Assembly: GCA_024225035.1 (NCBI GenBank)
Contig: JAAEMX010000224.1
Span: 62,001-126,000 of the forward strand
Origin: Lentisphaerota bacterium
GTDB taxonomy: Bacteria > Verrucomicrobiota > Lentisphaeria > Victivallales > Victivallaceae
Direction: 5' to 3'
Length of the DNA: 64,000 nucleotides
The position numbers and the translations under genes were made by a program. Below the pieces are notes generated by a model, which did not search any database, had not been told where the DNA came from, and saw nothing but the letters and a program-made list of their open reading frames with translations. Of the stretch, positions 35,692 to 44,939 are shown in pieces (within the stretch, counting starts at the first letter, position 1; each line of letters starts with the position of its first letter).

Positions 35692-38067
35692 ATGAAAGAC
35701 AGTGTTAAGCGGAAAGCAAGCGATAATGAATTTCCCGTTGATGAAAGCGGTTATACTTCTGCGCTGCTGGTGCCTGAACGTTCTGTGCTGAACATTAAAG
35801 ATTTTCCCGCTTTGATCGTCAGCGGCGAAACCGGTCATATCAGCTTGGACAGTTCAATGGTGATGCAGTTGCGTGATCACTTACAGGCTATGGACGTCAC
35901 GGTTATTCTATCTTCCAGCCTGGACGATGCCTTCAACATTTTTAAAGCTCGCAAGGACCTCTCATGTATTGTAATGGATTGGGATAACCTTAACGTCAAA
36001 CAACGTAATGCTTTTGCTGTTCAAATCCGTTCCATCAACACTGAAATACCTTTATTCCTAATGACTAAAGAAGTCGATGTGGATGAAATCAAAGATCGGA
36101 CATTAATCAGTCTGACCGGATATGTATGGACCAGTGAAGACTCAATTTCATTTATTGCCGGAACTATCAAAACAGAAATTGAAAAATATTGTCACGACCT
36201 GCTTCCACCCTTGTTTAAAAGCTTGGTGGAATATGTCAATAAATATAAATATGACTGGGCGGTGCCTGGACATTCCGGAGGATCAGCTTTTTTACGTTCT
36301 CCTGTCGGAACTGCTTTTTTTAAATTTTACGGTGAAAATATTTTCCGTTCAGATATCAATACCACAAGCCCCTCCGTGGGGTCAGTGCTGGAACATTCGA
36401 GCGCGGTAGGAGAATCTGAAAAACAGGCCGCTAAAGTTTTTGGTGCCGATCTGACATATTATGTGGTTAACGGAACCTCGACTTCAAATAAAATTGTTTT
36501 TCATGCTTTTGTTTGTGATGATGATATTGTGCTGATTGACAGGAATTGTCATAAATCTGTGATGCATGGGGTGATTATGACACGTTCACGACCGGTGTAC
36601 TTGCGCCCTGTAAGAAACAGCCATGGCATAATCGGCCCTATTCCGCTGAGTGAATTTGAACGAGTGACTGTCGAAAAGCATATAAAGGAATCTCCGCTGG
36701 TTGATCATAAACATGGAATCCCGGAAATCACCATGGCGGTCGTAACCAATTCTACATATGATGGTTTGTGTTACAATGTTCCGATGATTAAGGACAAGAT
36801 TGAAGACTTTGTCAGATATCTGTTTTTTGATGAAGCCTGGTATGCTTACGCAAAGTTTTTTCCTGCGATATACGGGCCATTTTATGGGATGTCCAATGTC
36901 GGCCTGAAACCGAGTCACCCCCCGGTATTTGTCTCACAGTCAACGCATAAACTTTTAGCAGCGTTTTCACAAGGATCGATGGTTCATATTAAGCATGGCA
37001 GCAAGCGAAAAATTGATCCGGCGCGGTTCAATGAAGCTTTTATGATGCATACCACAACTTCACCTTTTGACCCGCTTTTGGCATCGCTTGATGTTTCGTC
37101 AAGAATGATGAAAGGATCACATGGTAAAGGGATTATGCATGATATTATTATGGATGCTATTGAGTTTCGCAAAAAGATGGCTGAGCTCAATAAAAAGAAA
37201 CTTGCCGGTAAAAATGGCTGGTTTTTCAGTGTATGGCAACCTGATGTTGTAGATGGTGTACCATTTGAAGATGTTCCTGACCACAAACTTATATCCAGTC
37301 CTGAGTGTTGGCGGCTTCGTCCGGAGGATAAGTGGCACGGATTTGAGGACCTTGATCATGATTACATTATTCTGGACCCCATTAAGGTTACGGTTGTGTC
37401 GCCGGGAATTGATATGAACGGAGTTATGCCGAAGCTAGGAGTGCCCGCAACAATAGTTGCTAAATTCCTTGAAGAGGTTGGAGTTCTTGTTGAAAAAGTA
37501 AATTATTATTCATTTCTAATTTTATTCTCACCGGGTGTGACAAGCGGTAAATCAGGTACTACTATTGCCCGGTTGCTGCGTTTTAAAAAACTGTATGAGC
37601 GCAATGCCAAAGTCAGTGAAGCAATGCCCGGACTGGCGTCAAGATATCCTGTGGCGTATGGAAAGATTGGACTGAAAGATTTATGCAGTAAAATGCATAA
37701 TTATCTTAAGGACGGTAATCTTGTAATGTTAATGAGTGATATGTACGAAGTTCTGCCGCAGCCCTGTGCTACGCCTGCCGAAGCTTATCAGGAATTGATT
37801 AGAGGCACAGTTGAATACGTGGATTTAGATGATCTGAAAGGTCTGGTTTCGGCGGTTATGGTAGTACCATACCCTCCAGGTATTCCGGTGATTATGCCCG
37901 GAGAAAAGTTCACAAAGGATTCACGCTTGATAATTGATTACTTAAAACTGTGTGAAAGCTATGATAATGACTTTCCCGGCTTTGAAAATCACATCCATGG
38001 CATCGACATTTTTGAAGAAGACGAGCGCAAAGTATACAAAGTCAGCTGCATAAGGCATTCTTCTTGA
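35692..38067 (+). CDS. Orn/Lys/Arg decarboxylase, fold type I PLP enzyme
   Basis: A 791-residue decarboxylase that removes the carboxyl group of arginine, lysine or ornithine. It has an N-terminal receiver-like wing domain (about 35-165), a large PLP domain with the Schiff-base Lys K420 in SQSTHKLL, D380 in the FDEAWYAYAKF strand, and a C-terminal domain. ATG 35692 is chosen because AGGAGG lies 7 bases before it; the upstream in-frame ATG lacks one. Which amino acid is used cannot be told. It may support acid resistance or polyamine synthesis. Confidence 0.88.
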   Translation: MKDSVKRKASDNEFPVDESGYTSALLVPERSVLNIKDFPALIVSGETGHISLDSSMVMQLRDHLQAMDVTVILSSSLDDAFNIFKARKDLSCIVMDWDNLNVKQRNAFAVQIRSINTEIPLFLMTKEVDVDEIKDRTLISLTGYVWTSEDSISFIAGTIKTEIEKYCHDLLPPLFKSLVEYVNKYKYDWAVPGHSGGSAFLRSPVGTAFFKFYGENIFRSDINTTSPSVGSVLEHSSAVGESEKQAAKVFGADLTYYVVNGTSTSNKIVFHAFVCDDDIVLIDRNCHKSVMHGVIMTRSRPVYLRPVRNSHGIIGPIPLSEFERVTVEKHIKESPLVDHKHGIPEITMAVVTNSTYDGLCYNVPMIKDKIEDFVRYLFFDEAWYAYAKFFPAIYGPFYGMSNVGLKPSHPPVFVSQSTHKLLAAFSQGSMVHIKHGSKRKIDPARFNEAFMMHTTTSPFDPLLASLDVSSRMMKGSHGKGIMHDIIMDAIEFRKKMAELNKKKLAGKNGWFFSVWQPDVVDGVPFEDVPDHKLISSPECWRLRPEDKWHGFEDLDHDYIILDPIKVTVVSPGIDMNGVMPKLGVPATIVAKFLEEVGVLVEKVNYYSFLILFSPGVTSGKSGTTIARLLRFKKLYERNAKVSEAMPGLASRYPVAYGKIGLKDLCSKMHNYLKDGNLVMLMSDMYEVLPQPCATPAEAYQELIRGTVEYVDLDDLKGLVSAVMVVPYPPGIPVIMPGEKFTKDSRLIIDYLKLCESYDNDFPGFENHIHGIDIFEEDERKVYKVSCIRHSS

Positions 38068-38254
38068 ATACGGGTGATTGACAAATGAGTGAATTCAGTA
38101 CATTATATTAGGATTTTGTTTTGTTATCGTAGAGTAATAATGTTTTTTGAACATTAAAGACAATTATAATGTCCTAAGTTGAGAATATTTATTTTTATTT
38201 ATAAATGTGGCTGTTAGTGAGAAGCTTAGCCGGAAACAACAAAATGGAGACTTC

Positions 38255-38881
38255 ATGAAAAACTTTACTGTAATAAACCATCCTCTAATCCGTCATAAAC
38301 TTACGCAAATCAGAGACAAAGATACCAGCCACAGCGATTTTCGTCGTTTGCTAAAAGAGTTGACCGGATTCATGCTTTATGAGGTAATGGCTGATTTCCC
38401 GATGCGTGAAGTTGAAGTTGAAACTCCTCTGGAAAGAGCAACCTGCCTGGAGCTGGGCTGCGAAATCAGCTGTGTATTGATTCTGCGTGCTGCGCTTGGA
38501 ATGGAGGATGCTTTTATTGAACTGGTTCCCGAAGCTAGAATCGGTCACGTTGGGCTCTATCGAAACGAAGAAACTCTTGAGCCGGTTGAATATTATGTTA
38601 AGCTGCCTAAGAACGTTGCGGAAAGTGCTGTAATTGTTGTTGATCCGATGCTGGCGACAGGTAATTCTGCGACAAAGGCTCTGGATATTGTAAAGAAGCA
38701 CGGCGCTAAGACTATCAAGTTTGTTTCACTGGTTGCAGCTCCTGAGGGCGTGGCTAAGCTGACTAAATCCCATCCTGATGTATCTATTTACACCGCTTCA
38801 CTTGACCGCTGCCTCAATGAAAAAGGCTATATCATGCCTGGGCTCGGTGATGCCGGTGACCGTCTGTTTGGCACTAAATAA
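38255..38881 (+). CDS. upp: Uracil phosphoribosyltransferase
   Basis: It makes UMP from uracil and PRPP in pyrimidine salvage. The 208-residue protein has the usual HPLIRHKLTQIRD start, GCEISCVLILRAALGM, the PRPP loop IVVDPMLATGNSATKA and the uracil-binding end EKGYIMPGLGDAGDRLFG. ATG 38255 is chosen because GGAGA precedes it and the protein starts as in known Upp. It stands alone between two decarboxylase genes. Confidence 0.95.
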   Translation: MKNFTVINHPLIRHKLTQIRDKDTSHSDFRRLLKELTGFMLYEVMADFPMREVEVETPLERATCLELGCEISCVLILRAALGMEDAFIELVPEARIGHVGLYRNEETLEPVEYYVKLPKNVAESAVIVVDPMLATGNSATKALDIVKKHGAKTIKFVSLVAAPEGVAKLTKSHPDVSIYTASLDRCLNEKGYIMPGLGDAGDRLFGTK

Positions 38882-39115
38882 GCCTGCGGATAATAAACAA
38901 GATAATATCTTTTGGATTGCCGCTTGCAAAAATTAAATCGTGATTTATTATTGATTCAATTTATTGGCGGGCGGCAAATTTTATATCTCCGTCCGGGCTT
39001 GGTTAACTTTTTAAATATTATGTTTGTTGTGGAGTTATAACATCTTGTTGTCCTTTCGCTTGTCGAAAGCTGTGCATTATAGGTCTGGAATTTTTTTTAA
39101 TGGAAGCTGATAAAG

Positions 39116-40285
39116 ATGAAAATCAGTTCTGAAGAATATTACTCTGATAGCGAATGGAAGCTATTCAAACAGGAAGCCGCGAAATATCAGACCCCGTTTT
39201 TGCTTGTAAACCTGGATATAGTGAAAAAAAGCTATCAGGAAGTGGAAAAGTTTTTCCCTTTTTCCGATGTTTACTATGCGGTGAAAGCCAACCCGGCATC
39301 TGAAATTATCACTCTGCTTGACTCGCTGGGGTGCAATTTTGATATTGCTTCCATATATGAAATGGAAAGTGTCTTAGCTTGCGGCGTCAAACCTGATAAA
39401 ATCAGCTTTGGTAATACTATCAAGAAGCTTTCCGACATCCGGCTGGCATACAGTAAAGGTCTCAGACTGTTTGCGACAGATAGCGAAGACGACCTGCGTA
39501 GTATTGCTGCCGCAGCACCCGGTTCAAATATTTACGTCCGAATCCTTACCGAAGGAACTGCTACCGCGGACTGGCCGTTATCGCGCAAGTTTGGCTGTCA
39601 TCCCGACATGGCTACGGACTTGCTGCTTCTGGCAAGAAAATTGAAGCTGAATCCATATGGCGTTTCGTTCCACGTTGGTTCGCAGCAGCGTGACGTTGGT
39701 ACTTGGGATACGGCAATTTCCATTACAAAATACATTTTTGACTATATGGCAGACGAAGGGATTAACCTTGAAATGATTAATCTCGGTGGCGGTTTGCCTG
39801 CAAACTATATTTCTCAAACTAATCCGCTTGAAGTTTATGCTTCTGAAATCAAGCGCTATCTGGAAGAAGACTTCGGTGAAAATATGCCGCGCATAATAAT
39901 GGAACCCGGACGCTCTCTGGTCGGCAATGCCGGAGTTCTGATCAGTGAAGTTGTCACTGTTGCCAGAAAATCAAGAGTGGCTGTTGATCGATGGATTTTT
40001 CTGGATGCCGGAAAGTTTAATGGGTTGGTAGAGACCTGGGATGAATGCATAAAATATCCCCTGGTTTGTGAAAAAGCCGATTTTACTTGTGAAGATGGCG
40101 TTTTAGCGGGCCCTACATGTGACAGTCAAGACATTATGTATGAGCATTACCGCTATCGTATTCCGGTTAATCTTTGCCCGGGTGACCGGATTTACTGGCT
40201 TACGGCCGGAGCTTATACTGCAAGTTATGCTTCTGTTGATTTCAACGGTTTCCCTCCTTTGAAAACTCATTTTATTGGCGAATAG
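39116..40285 (+). CDS. Ornithine/lysine decarboxylase, fold type III (group IV)
   Basis: A 389-residue PLP enzyme of the eukaryote-like ornithine/lysine decarboxylase family, giving putrescine or cadaverine. K57 in YYAVKANP holds PLP. HVGSQ, INLGGGLP, EPGRSLVG and the CDSQDIMY segment, with the active-site Cys and Asp, follow. The final AGAYTASYASVDFNGFPP completes the fold. It has no sequence relation to the fold type I decarboxylase 1 kb upstream. Substrate choice is unknown. Confidence 0.9.
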   Translation: MKISSEEYYSDSEWKLFKQEAAKYQTPFLLVNLDIVKKSYQEVEKFFPFSDVYYAVKANPASEIITLLDSLGCNFDIASIYEMESVLACGVKPDKISFGNTIKKLSDIRLAYSKGLRLFATDSEDDLRSIAAAAPGSNIYVRILTEGTATADWPLSRKFGCHPDMATDLLLLARKLKLNPYGVSFHVGSQQRDVGTWDTAISITKYIFDYMADEGINLEMINLGGGLPANYISQTNPLEVYASEIKRYLEEDFGENMPRIIMEPGRSLVGNAGVLISEVVTVARKSRVAVDRWIFLDAGKFNGLVETWDECIKYPLVCEKADFTCEDGVLAGPTCDSQDIMYEHYRYRIPVNLCPGDRIYWLTAGAYTASYASVDFNGFPPLKTHFIGE

Positions 40286-40356
40286 CTTGTTGTTTCCTAT
40301 TGATATGCTAAATTATAGTACTATATAAATATTTGTAAATTAGGAAATTATTATAT

Positions 40357-41001
40357 ATGGACAGGGTTGTAAATGAGCAGGGATATACTGCTAACGAAGA
40401 AGTTGCAAACAGTATAACTCACGGAATTGGATTCCTAATGTGTGCTTTTGGTTTGGCAGTACTTGTTGTTAATGCAGTGCTGTATGGTTCAGTATGGCAT
40501 GTCGTCACCTTTTCTGTATTCGGTGCTTCCCAGATGATGCTTTTTCTAGCATCAACTCTTTATCACGGCGCGACTAATCAGAAAATTAAAAAGCTTTTCA
40601 AAGTGCTTGATCATGCCTCAATCTTTCTGTTAATAGCTGGGACTTACACTCCAATTATGCTGGTCGGCGTAGGTGGTACGCTCGGCTGGACTATATTCGG
40701 TCTGGTCTGGGGGATCGGCATTACAGGTATAATCCTGAAATGTTTCTGCATGTCTAAGATTAAAGGATTATCACTGGTAATGTATGTTGGTATGGGATGG
40801 CTTTGTGTGATTGCTTTGAAGGCAATATTTGAGTCCATGACTCCACTGGCTTTTGGCCTGCTGGTTGCAGGAGGTGTTACTTATACTGCAGGTGTTGCGT
40901 TTTATTCTATGAAAAAACTGCCATACAGTCATGCTATATGGCATTTATTTGTCTTAGGCGGAAGCACTCTGCATTTCTTTTGTGTGCTCTGCTTGACCTA
41001 A
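40357..41001 (+). CDS. Hemolysin III family (PAQR/TrhA) membrane protein
   Basis: A 214-residue protein with seven predicted membrane helices and the family signature: NSITHGIGFL at the start, STLYHGATN, LDHASIFLLIAGTYTP, and HAIWHLFVLGGSTLHF, whose His residues bind metal. The bacterial TrhA group is linked to membrane fluidity and antibiotic tolerance; hemolysis is not established for most. Its TAA stop overlaps the stop codon of the convergent gene. Confidence 0.92.
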   Translation: MDRVVNEQGYTANEEVANSITHGIGFLMCAFGLAVLVVNAVLYGSVWHVVTFSVFGASQMMLFLASTLYHGATNQKIKKLFKVLDHASIFLLIAGTYTPIMLVGVGGTLGWTIFGLVWGIGITGIILKCFCMSKIKGLSLVMYVGMGWLCVIALKAIFESMTPLAFGLLVAGGVTYTAGVAFYSMKKLPYSHAIWHLFVLGGSTLHFFCVLCLT

Positions 41002-41507
41002 CTTGCTGATATTCCGTTTACCGTTAGCCCTTCGTTAAAACCTGCCAGTCTCGAATACTCTGACAAGGTATTTACTATCAAAGAACAAAGGAATGGGCGG
41101 TAAACTACTTCCTTGGGGTCGTTTGCCAAGTGCATTTCCGCAGTGTTATTGTGGTAATTATACAATACTGGTTCATGCTGCATTGCCCATTTGTAGTGAG
41201 GGCGATGGTGCACAAAGTCGATTGTCGCAGAATTAAAACCGTCGGCAAGGTAAATAGGAATAACGAAATATTCACAAATTCCGCGCGGCCAGAGACCTTT
41301 TTTGTTTCTCTTCAAACGTGAGAAGAGAGACGGTACATTGCCCAGAATTCTATCAGGTGAGAGACCAGAGTCACAAAGGATAGGAAAAATTCCAGCTACT
41401 ACATGCGAACCGGCTACCCACTTTTGAAAAAATGAATCGTCAGGAATCTTGAAAGGGACTCTGCCTTGAAAATTATTGTTATATGCATTGCCGTTTGATG
41501 CATCCAT
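40998..41507 (-). CDS. Orphan protein, 169 residues
   Basis: I do not recognise this protein. It has no signal peptide or membrane helix and is rich in Asn, Phe, His and Trp. The first 12 residues are Asn-rich. A GGAGAG ribosome site precedes the ATG at 41507. Its TAG overlaps the TAA of hemolysin III in the sequence CTAA. It lies beside other unusual genes on the same strand but 87 bases after the SirB1-like gene, so it could be the last gene of that group. Confidence 0.65.
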   Translation of the reverse strand: MDASNGNAYNNNFQGRVPFKIPDDSFFQKWVAGSHVVAGIFPILCDSGLSPDRILGNVPSLFSRLKRNKKGLWPRGICEYFVIPIYLADGFNSATIDFVHHRPHYKWAMQHEPVLYNYHNNTAEMHLANDPKEVVYRPFLCSLIVNTLSEYSRLAGFNEGLTVNGISAS

Positions 41508-41594
41508 AAAAGCTCTCCACTATTTTATAAAAGAAATTGTACGCAATTAATATGCTAATATAATTCAGCAAGTAGTGCTTTGCAATACGCGTTC

Positions 41595-42404
41595 TTAATC
41601 CTCTTCCGTGTGCCTGTAAGGATAGGGCAGAAAACCCAGATCATCTTCACCAATAAGCCCAGCCAGTGAGTGTCCTATAGTATGTATATAACGGAAACTG
41701 TCTGAACTGACCGAGAATAGAAAAAGCATGGTGGACGCCAGCTGAAGCAGTTGCTTTTTAGTCCAGAATTCACATTTTGCCGAAACAACATGCGGCAGCA
41801 ACTGCCAGCCGTTATAAGGGAATAAAGCCTTACCGGAGCCGTCTATCAGCGCAAATTTACCTACAAAGCGAGCTATTCTCAGCTCAAGCTTCCATTTTGC
41901 GGCAATTTCCATTCCAATGGCGCATAAAATAAAATCGGCTCCTGTCATTTCTTCCAATATCGGTCCGAGACAGAAATAGTCGGCCTGAAGTTCGTCAGGA
42001 TCAACACTGCTGAAACCACATTTTCTCATAAAGTAAGCCAGTTTTTCAAGACTGTCTGGAGCAAAACGGGTTGACTTTTCCTCCAGTTTATCCCACATGT
42101 TTTTAATAGCACGCTCGGAATCATTGTCATACCACTGCTGATGAACGGCTATCAAACCGTCTATCAGAGAAAAATCCTCCTTGTCCAGTAATTTTGCAAA
42201 ATCACGTCTGCGGCGCCGCATAGTGATGATTGCCTGAAGCTGGTGAATACGTTTGCGTAAACGGCTGTTATGGCTTTCCTGATGGTGAGCAAGCCATTCA
42301 TCAATATCATCTTCATGCTTGAGCAGCTCGCTCATTGCGGTTTTTACAATATTTTCGTTCTCGTCATCAAGAAGCTTAATAAGACTGTCAATTTTTTTAC
42401 GCAT
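41595..42404 (-). CDS. Degenerate SirB1-like (transglutaminase-core 2) protein
   Basis: A 269-residue protein. The region 105-205 follows the SirB1 pattern: LEKLAYFMRKCGFSS, a PILEEMTGADFILCAIGMEIAAKWKLEL helix, and IARFVGKFALIDGSGKALFPYNGWQLL. In canonical members PGHF provides a His; here the place is VGKF, so that residue is lost. The N-terminus is a helical HEAT-like stretch. ATG 42404 is chosen because it follows AAGGAC and overlaps the exonuclease gene by 8 bases; the longer frame to 42449 would overlap it by 53. The assignment is by pattern and tentative. Confidence 0.5.
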   Translation of the reverse strand: MRKKIDSLIKLLDDENENIVKTAMSELLKHEDDIDEWLAHHQESHNSRLRKRIHQLQAIITMRRRRRDFAKLLDKEDFSLIDGLIAVHQQWYDNDSERAIKNMWDKLEEKSTRFAPDSLEKLAYFMRKCGFSSVDPDELQADYFCLGPILEEMTGADFILCAIGMEIAAKWKLELRIARFVGKFALIDGSGKALFPYNGWQLLPHVVSAKCEFWTKKQLLQLASTMLFLFSVSSDSFRYIHTIGHSLAGLIGEDDLGFLPYPYRHTEED

Positions 42405-43185
42405 TCTCTGTCCTTTTCGGGAATTCGCCGCGTAAAGCTTTGGCGGCAATTTCTTTGGTATCTTCAGGAAAATCTGCGTTTAAAATCCACTTAAAGAAGC
42501 CTGGATTAGTGGTTGCAAGTTCACGCAGCGTGGTGCCTGAGTTTTTACCGAATGTAACAATCGGGTCATTGCCTGACCACTTGAAGCGACCTGCTTTATC
42601 AATTGAATTAGGATCGGTCATGTCGGAAAATTCATGGAGACCGTCCGCATCTCTAGGCAGTTCAGGGTGTTTTTTGAGCTGTCCCATGAGGACTTCAATT
42701 GTTGCCAGTGTATCAACTTCTGCTCCATGAGCTCCCTCAAGATCTTTACCGCAGAAAAGTTTGTATGCTGCAGTCAGAGTGCGAGGAAATATTTTGCAGA
42801 AAATGTTGAATGCGTCAACCACTCTGCGTCCTTCCATCGGGAAATCTATCCCGCAACGCTTGAATTCATTAACCATCATTGGTATATCAAACTTTATAAT
42901 ATTGTAGCCGGCAACATCGCAGCCGTCGAAATATTTTAATAAGTTATCGGCAATAACCTTGAACGTTGGAGCATCGGCTACTTTTTCATCAGTAATACCA
43001 TGCACTTCAGATGCACCTGACGGGATTGGCATCTCCGGGTTCACCAGGAGGGTTTTTATTATTTTTTCGCCGCCCGGCATCAGTTTGATTACCGACATCT
43101 CAACAATGCGGTCTTTTACCACCGATGTACCGGTAGTTTCAAGGTCAAAAAATATCATTGGTTTTTCTAGTACAAGTTCCTCCAT
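42397..43185 (-). CDS. DnaQ-like 3'-5' exonuclease with C-terminal DUF3820-like tail
   Basis: A 262-residue protein. The DEDDh exonuclease core shows FFDLETTGT (Asp and Glu), HGITDEKVA, NIIKFDIPMMV and HGAEVDTLATIEVL with the catalytic His and Asp. The C-terminal segment TFGKNSGTTLRELATTNPGFFKWILN fits the tail found in exodeoxyribonuclease X-like proteins. It would degrade single-strand DNA ends or proofread. It overlaps the SirB1-like gene by 8 bases, so the two are coupled. Confidence 0.88.
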   Translation of the reverse strand: MEELVLEKPMIFFDLETTGTSVVKDRIVEMSVIKLMPGGEKIIKTLLVNPEMPIPSGASEVHGITDEKVADAPTFKVIADNLLKYFDGCDVAGYNIIKFDIPMMVNEFKRCGIDFPMEGRRVVDAFNIFCKIFPRTLTAAYKLFCGKDLEGAHGAEVDTLATIEVLMGQLKKHPELPRDADGLHEFSDMTDPNSIDKAGRFKWSGNDPIVTFGKNSGTTLRELATTNPGFFKWILNADFPEDTKEIAAKALRGEFPKRTENA

Positions 43186-43352
43186 AGTCCGGCAGTCCTG
43201 TTTTAATAAGCATTATCGTTATATATACTGCCTAACGATAACCCCGCTAAATAAAATTATCAAACCAAGCAGTAAATTCTTTAAAATACTTATCTGATAA
43301 ATATAAGCTATCGAATAAGGCTCACGATGAACTTCAGACTCTCAATTGTAAA

Positions 43353-44417
43353 CTATACAACTGTATTTTGTGGAACGTCAATACTGTCGAAAACTTTTAT
43401 TGCAAGACTAGGAATAGCGGAGTATTTCTGCACAAAACTTTGTGGAAGCATAGGTACAGCCAGGTTGGTTTCCTGCGACAATGGATTAGGGTATGATGAG
43501 TGTTCCAGCTTAGGATGCATGAAGCTTCCGGTATTTCTGTTCAAACGGGCGTCAGCAACATTCCCATCTACATTAAAAATCAGACCTTTATGACAGCAGG
43601 CTAGACTGGATTCAGTGATACTCATGCCCGCAGAACACACCAACTGAACCTGAATTTTATTTTCAGTTGGCAGCCAAGGAGATTGTCTTAATCTTTCATA
43701 AGCGTGGTCAAGGCAGACTTCCAAGCCAAAAGTAATTCCTCCAATTGTGAATATCCCCTGACCGCCAAGCCCGGATTTGCTGCGTTCCAGGCCGCTGCCT
43801 GTCGGGTTACTGTATTTGCTTAAAATATCAGAAGACCCTTCTGTGGGGAATAACCTTTTTTCATTACTTGTTACGTCACCAATTAAACCAACTCTATTTT
43901 TTGGGTCGCTAAAAGCTGGATAAGCAGTTTTATCACGTAGATAGTCAACGTGAGAGATGTATTCTTTATATACTATCAGAGAATCAGGTTGTTCCGCACT
44001 TTTTGTGCCGCCTTTTTGTATAAGTGCTATATTGAATATTTCATTGCCGTCAACGTGTTCCAAGTGACCAATTGCTGTTCCCATTATAAAAAGCCAGTCT
44101 CTATAATGCGGATTACTGGTTGTATAAGTTCTCATCAGCTCCATGATGTTATGGACAGCCTCAATAGGGTAGGCTCCATCTTTATTGCGGAAGAAGAATT
44201 CGGGTGCCATGAATACTTTTAGGGTGCGTGGGTTATGGTCAATATTTTGAGATGTTGAGGCTCTCTTAATAGTTTCCTTAAGAATGTCGCAGCGTCCCTG
44301 GATATCCTGATAGCAGGATTTGAAGCCGGTGTATTCTCCCTTAAACTTGTTCTGCATAGGTTTTCTGCCTGTGTAGAAACGCAATCCAATAAATTGAACT
44401 TTGGTGTAATCCATCAT
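43353..44417 (-). CDS. Carbon-nitrogen hydrolase-like protein, paralogue of the 0.7-2.3 kb gene
   Basis: A 354-residue protein that shares with the 746-2278 gene the order of PEFFFR (E73), VYKEYIS (K151), and GLEVCLDHAYERL (C235), together with FIGLRF/FIGLNI, NWLF/DWLFIMGTAIG, FNVALVQ/FNIALIQ and KGLIFNVDG blocks. It lacks the longer protein's C-terminal 150 residues. These are two copies of one family in 44 kb, on the same strand but far apart. The triad implies nitrilase-superfamily chemistry; the substrate is unknown. No signal peptide is present. Confidence 0.7.
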   Translation of the reverse strand: MMDYTKVQFIGLRFYTGRKPMQNKFKGEYTGFKSCYQDIQGRCDILKETIKRASTSQNIDHNPRTLKVFMAPEFFFRNKDGAYPIEAVHNIMELMRTYTTSNPHYRDWLFIMGTAIGHLEHVDGNEIFNIALIQKGGTKSAEQPDSLIVYKEYISHVDYLRDKTAYPAFSDPKNRVGLIGDVTSNEKRLFPTEGSSDILSKYSNPTGSGLERSKSGLGGQGIFTIGGITFGLEVCLDHAYERLRQSPWLPTENKIQVQLVCSAGMSITESSLACCHKGLIFNVDGNVADARLNRNTGSFMHPKLEHSSYPNPLSQETNLAVPMLPQSFVQKYSAIPSLAIKVFDSIDVPQNTVV

Positions 44418-44939
44418 GGCCCCTTTCGGTTATTATGAGTTAGTCTTTGAAGAATACGAAGAGTTATGAAACTATTTTCCTTGAAGAATTCATAGAAACT
44501 TTTCTCCGAAATAACGGAAATATTAAATTATTATAAAAAGTATTATAATATTTCAAAGTTATAGACATATAAGAAGTTTAAGTTTGTTCCCTTGTTTTAA
44601 GAGAATTTTGATTGAGATGAATAGATTAGGTTGTTCAGCTGGGATTTTTGTATTTTTTTACTATAATTCATGAATTGTGTTATAAGCTATTGAAAGCGCT
44701 AATCATATAAATATATGTATGGAAATACTTAAATTCTAAAAAGTGCAATAATGTCTTATTTTTTTAAGTATTAGTTGTTGACTAAAAGCTTTTTTAGTTG
44801 TAGAATCGATTTTCTGCTTCCGGTTTCAATAGTTTAATAACGGTTAATGGCAGCAGGAACGCAGCAGCAAAAGGGCAGTCAGAGAGAAAATTCCGTTTTA
44901 TATCGAAATTATAAATTAATGATTCGGAGACTGCTGCTG
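44418..44939. other. AT-rich divergent intergenic region
   Basis: About 520 bases between the second nitrilase-like gene (minus) and the nuclease gene (plus). It contains an inverted repeat ATTATAA/TTATAAT at 44530-44536 and 44543-44549, about 115 bases before the minus-strand start. I see no gene, RNA or strong promoter. The frame upstream of the nuclease start at 44847-44939 lacks a ribosome site. Confidence 0.4.
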
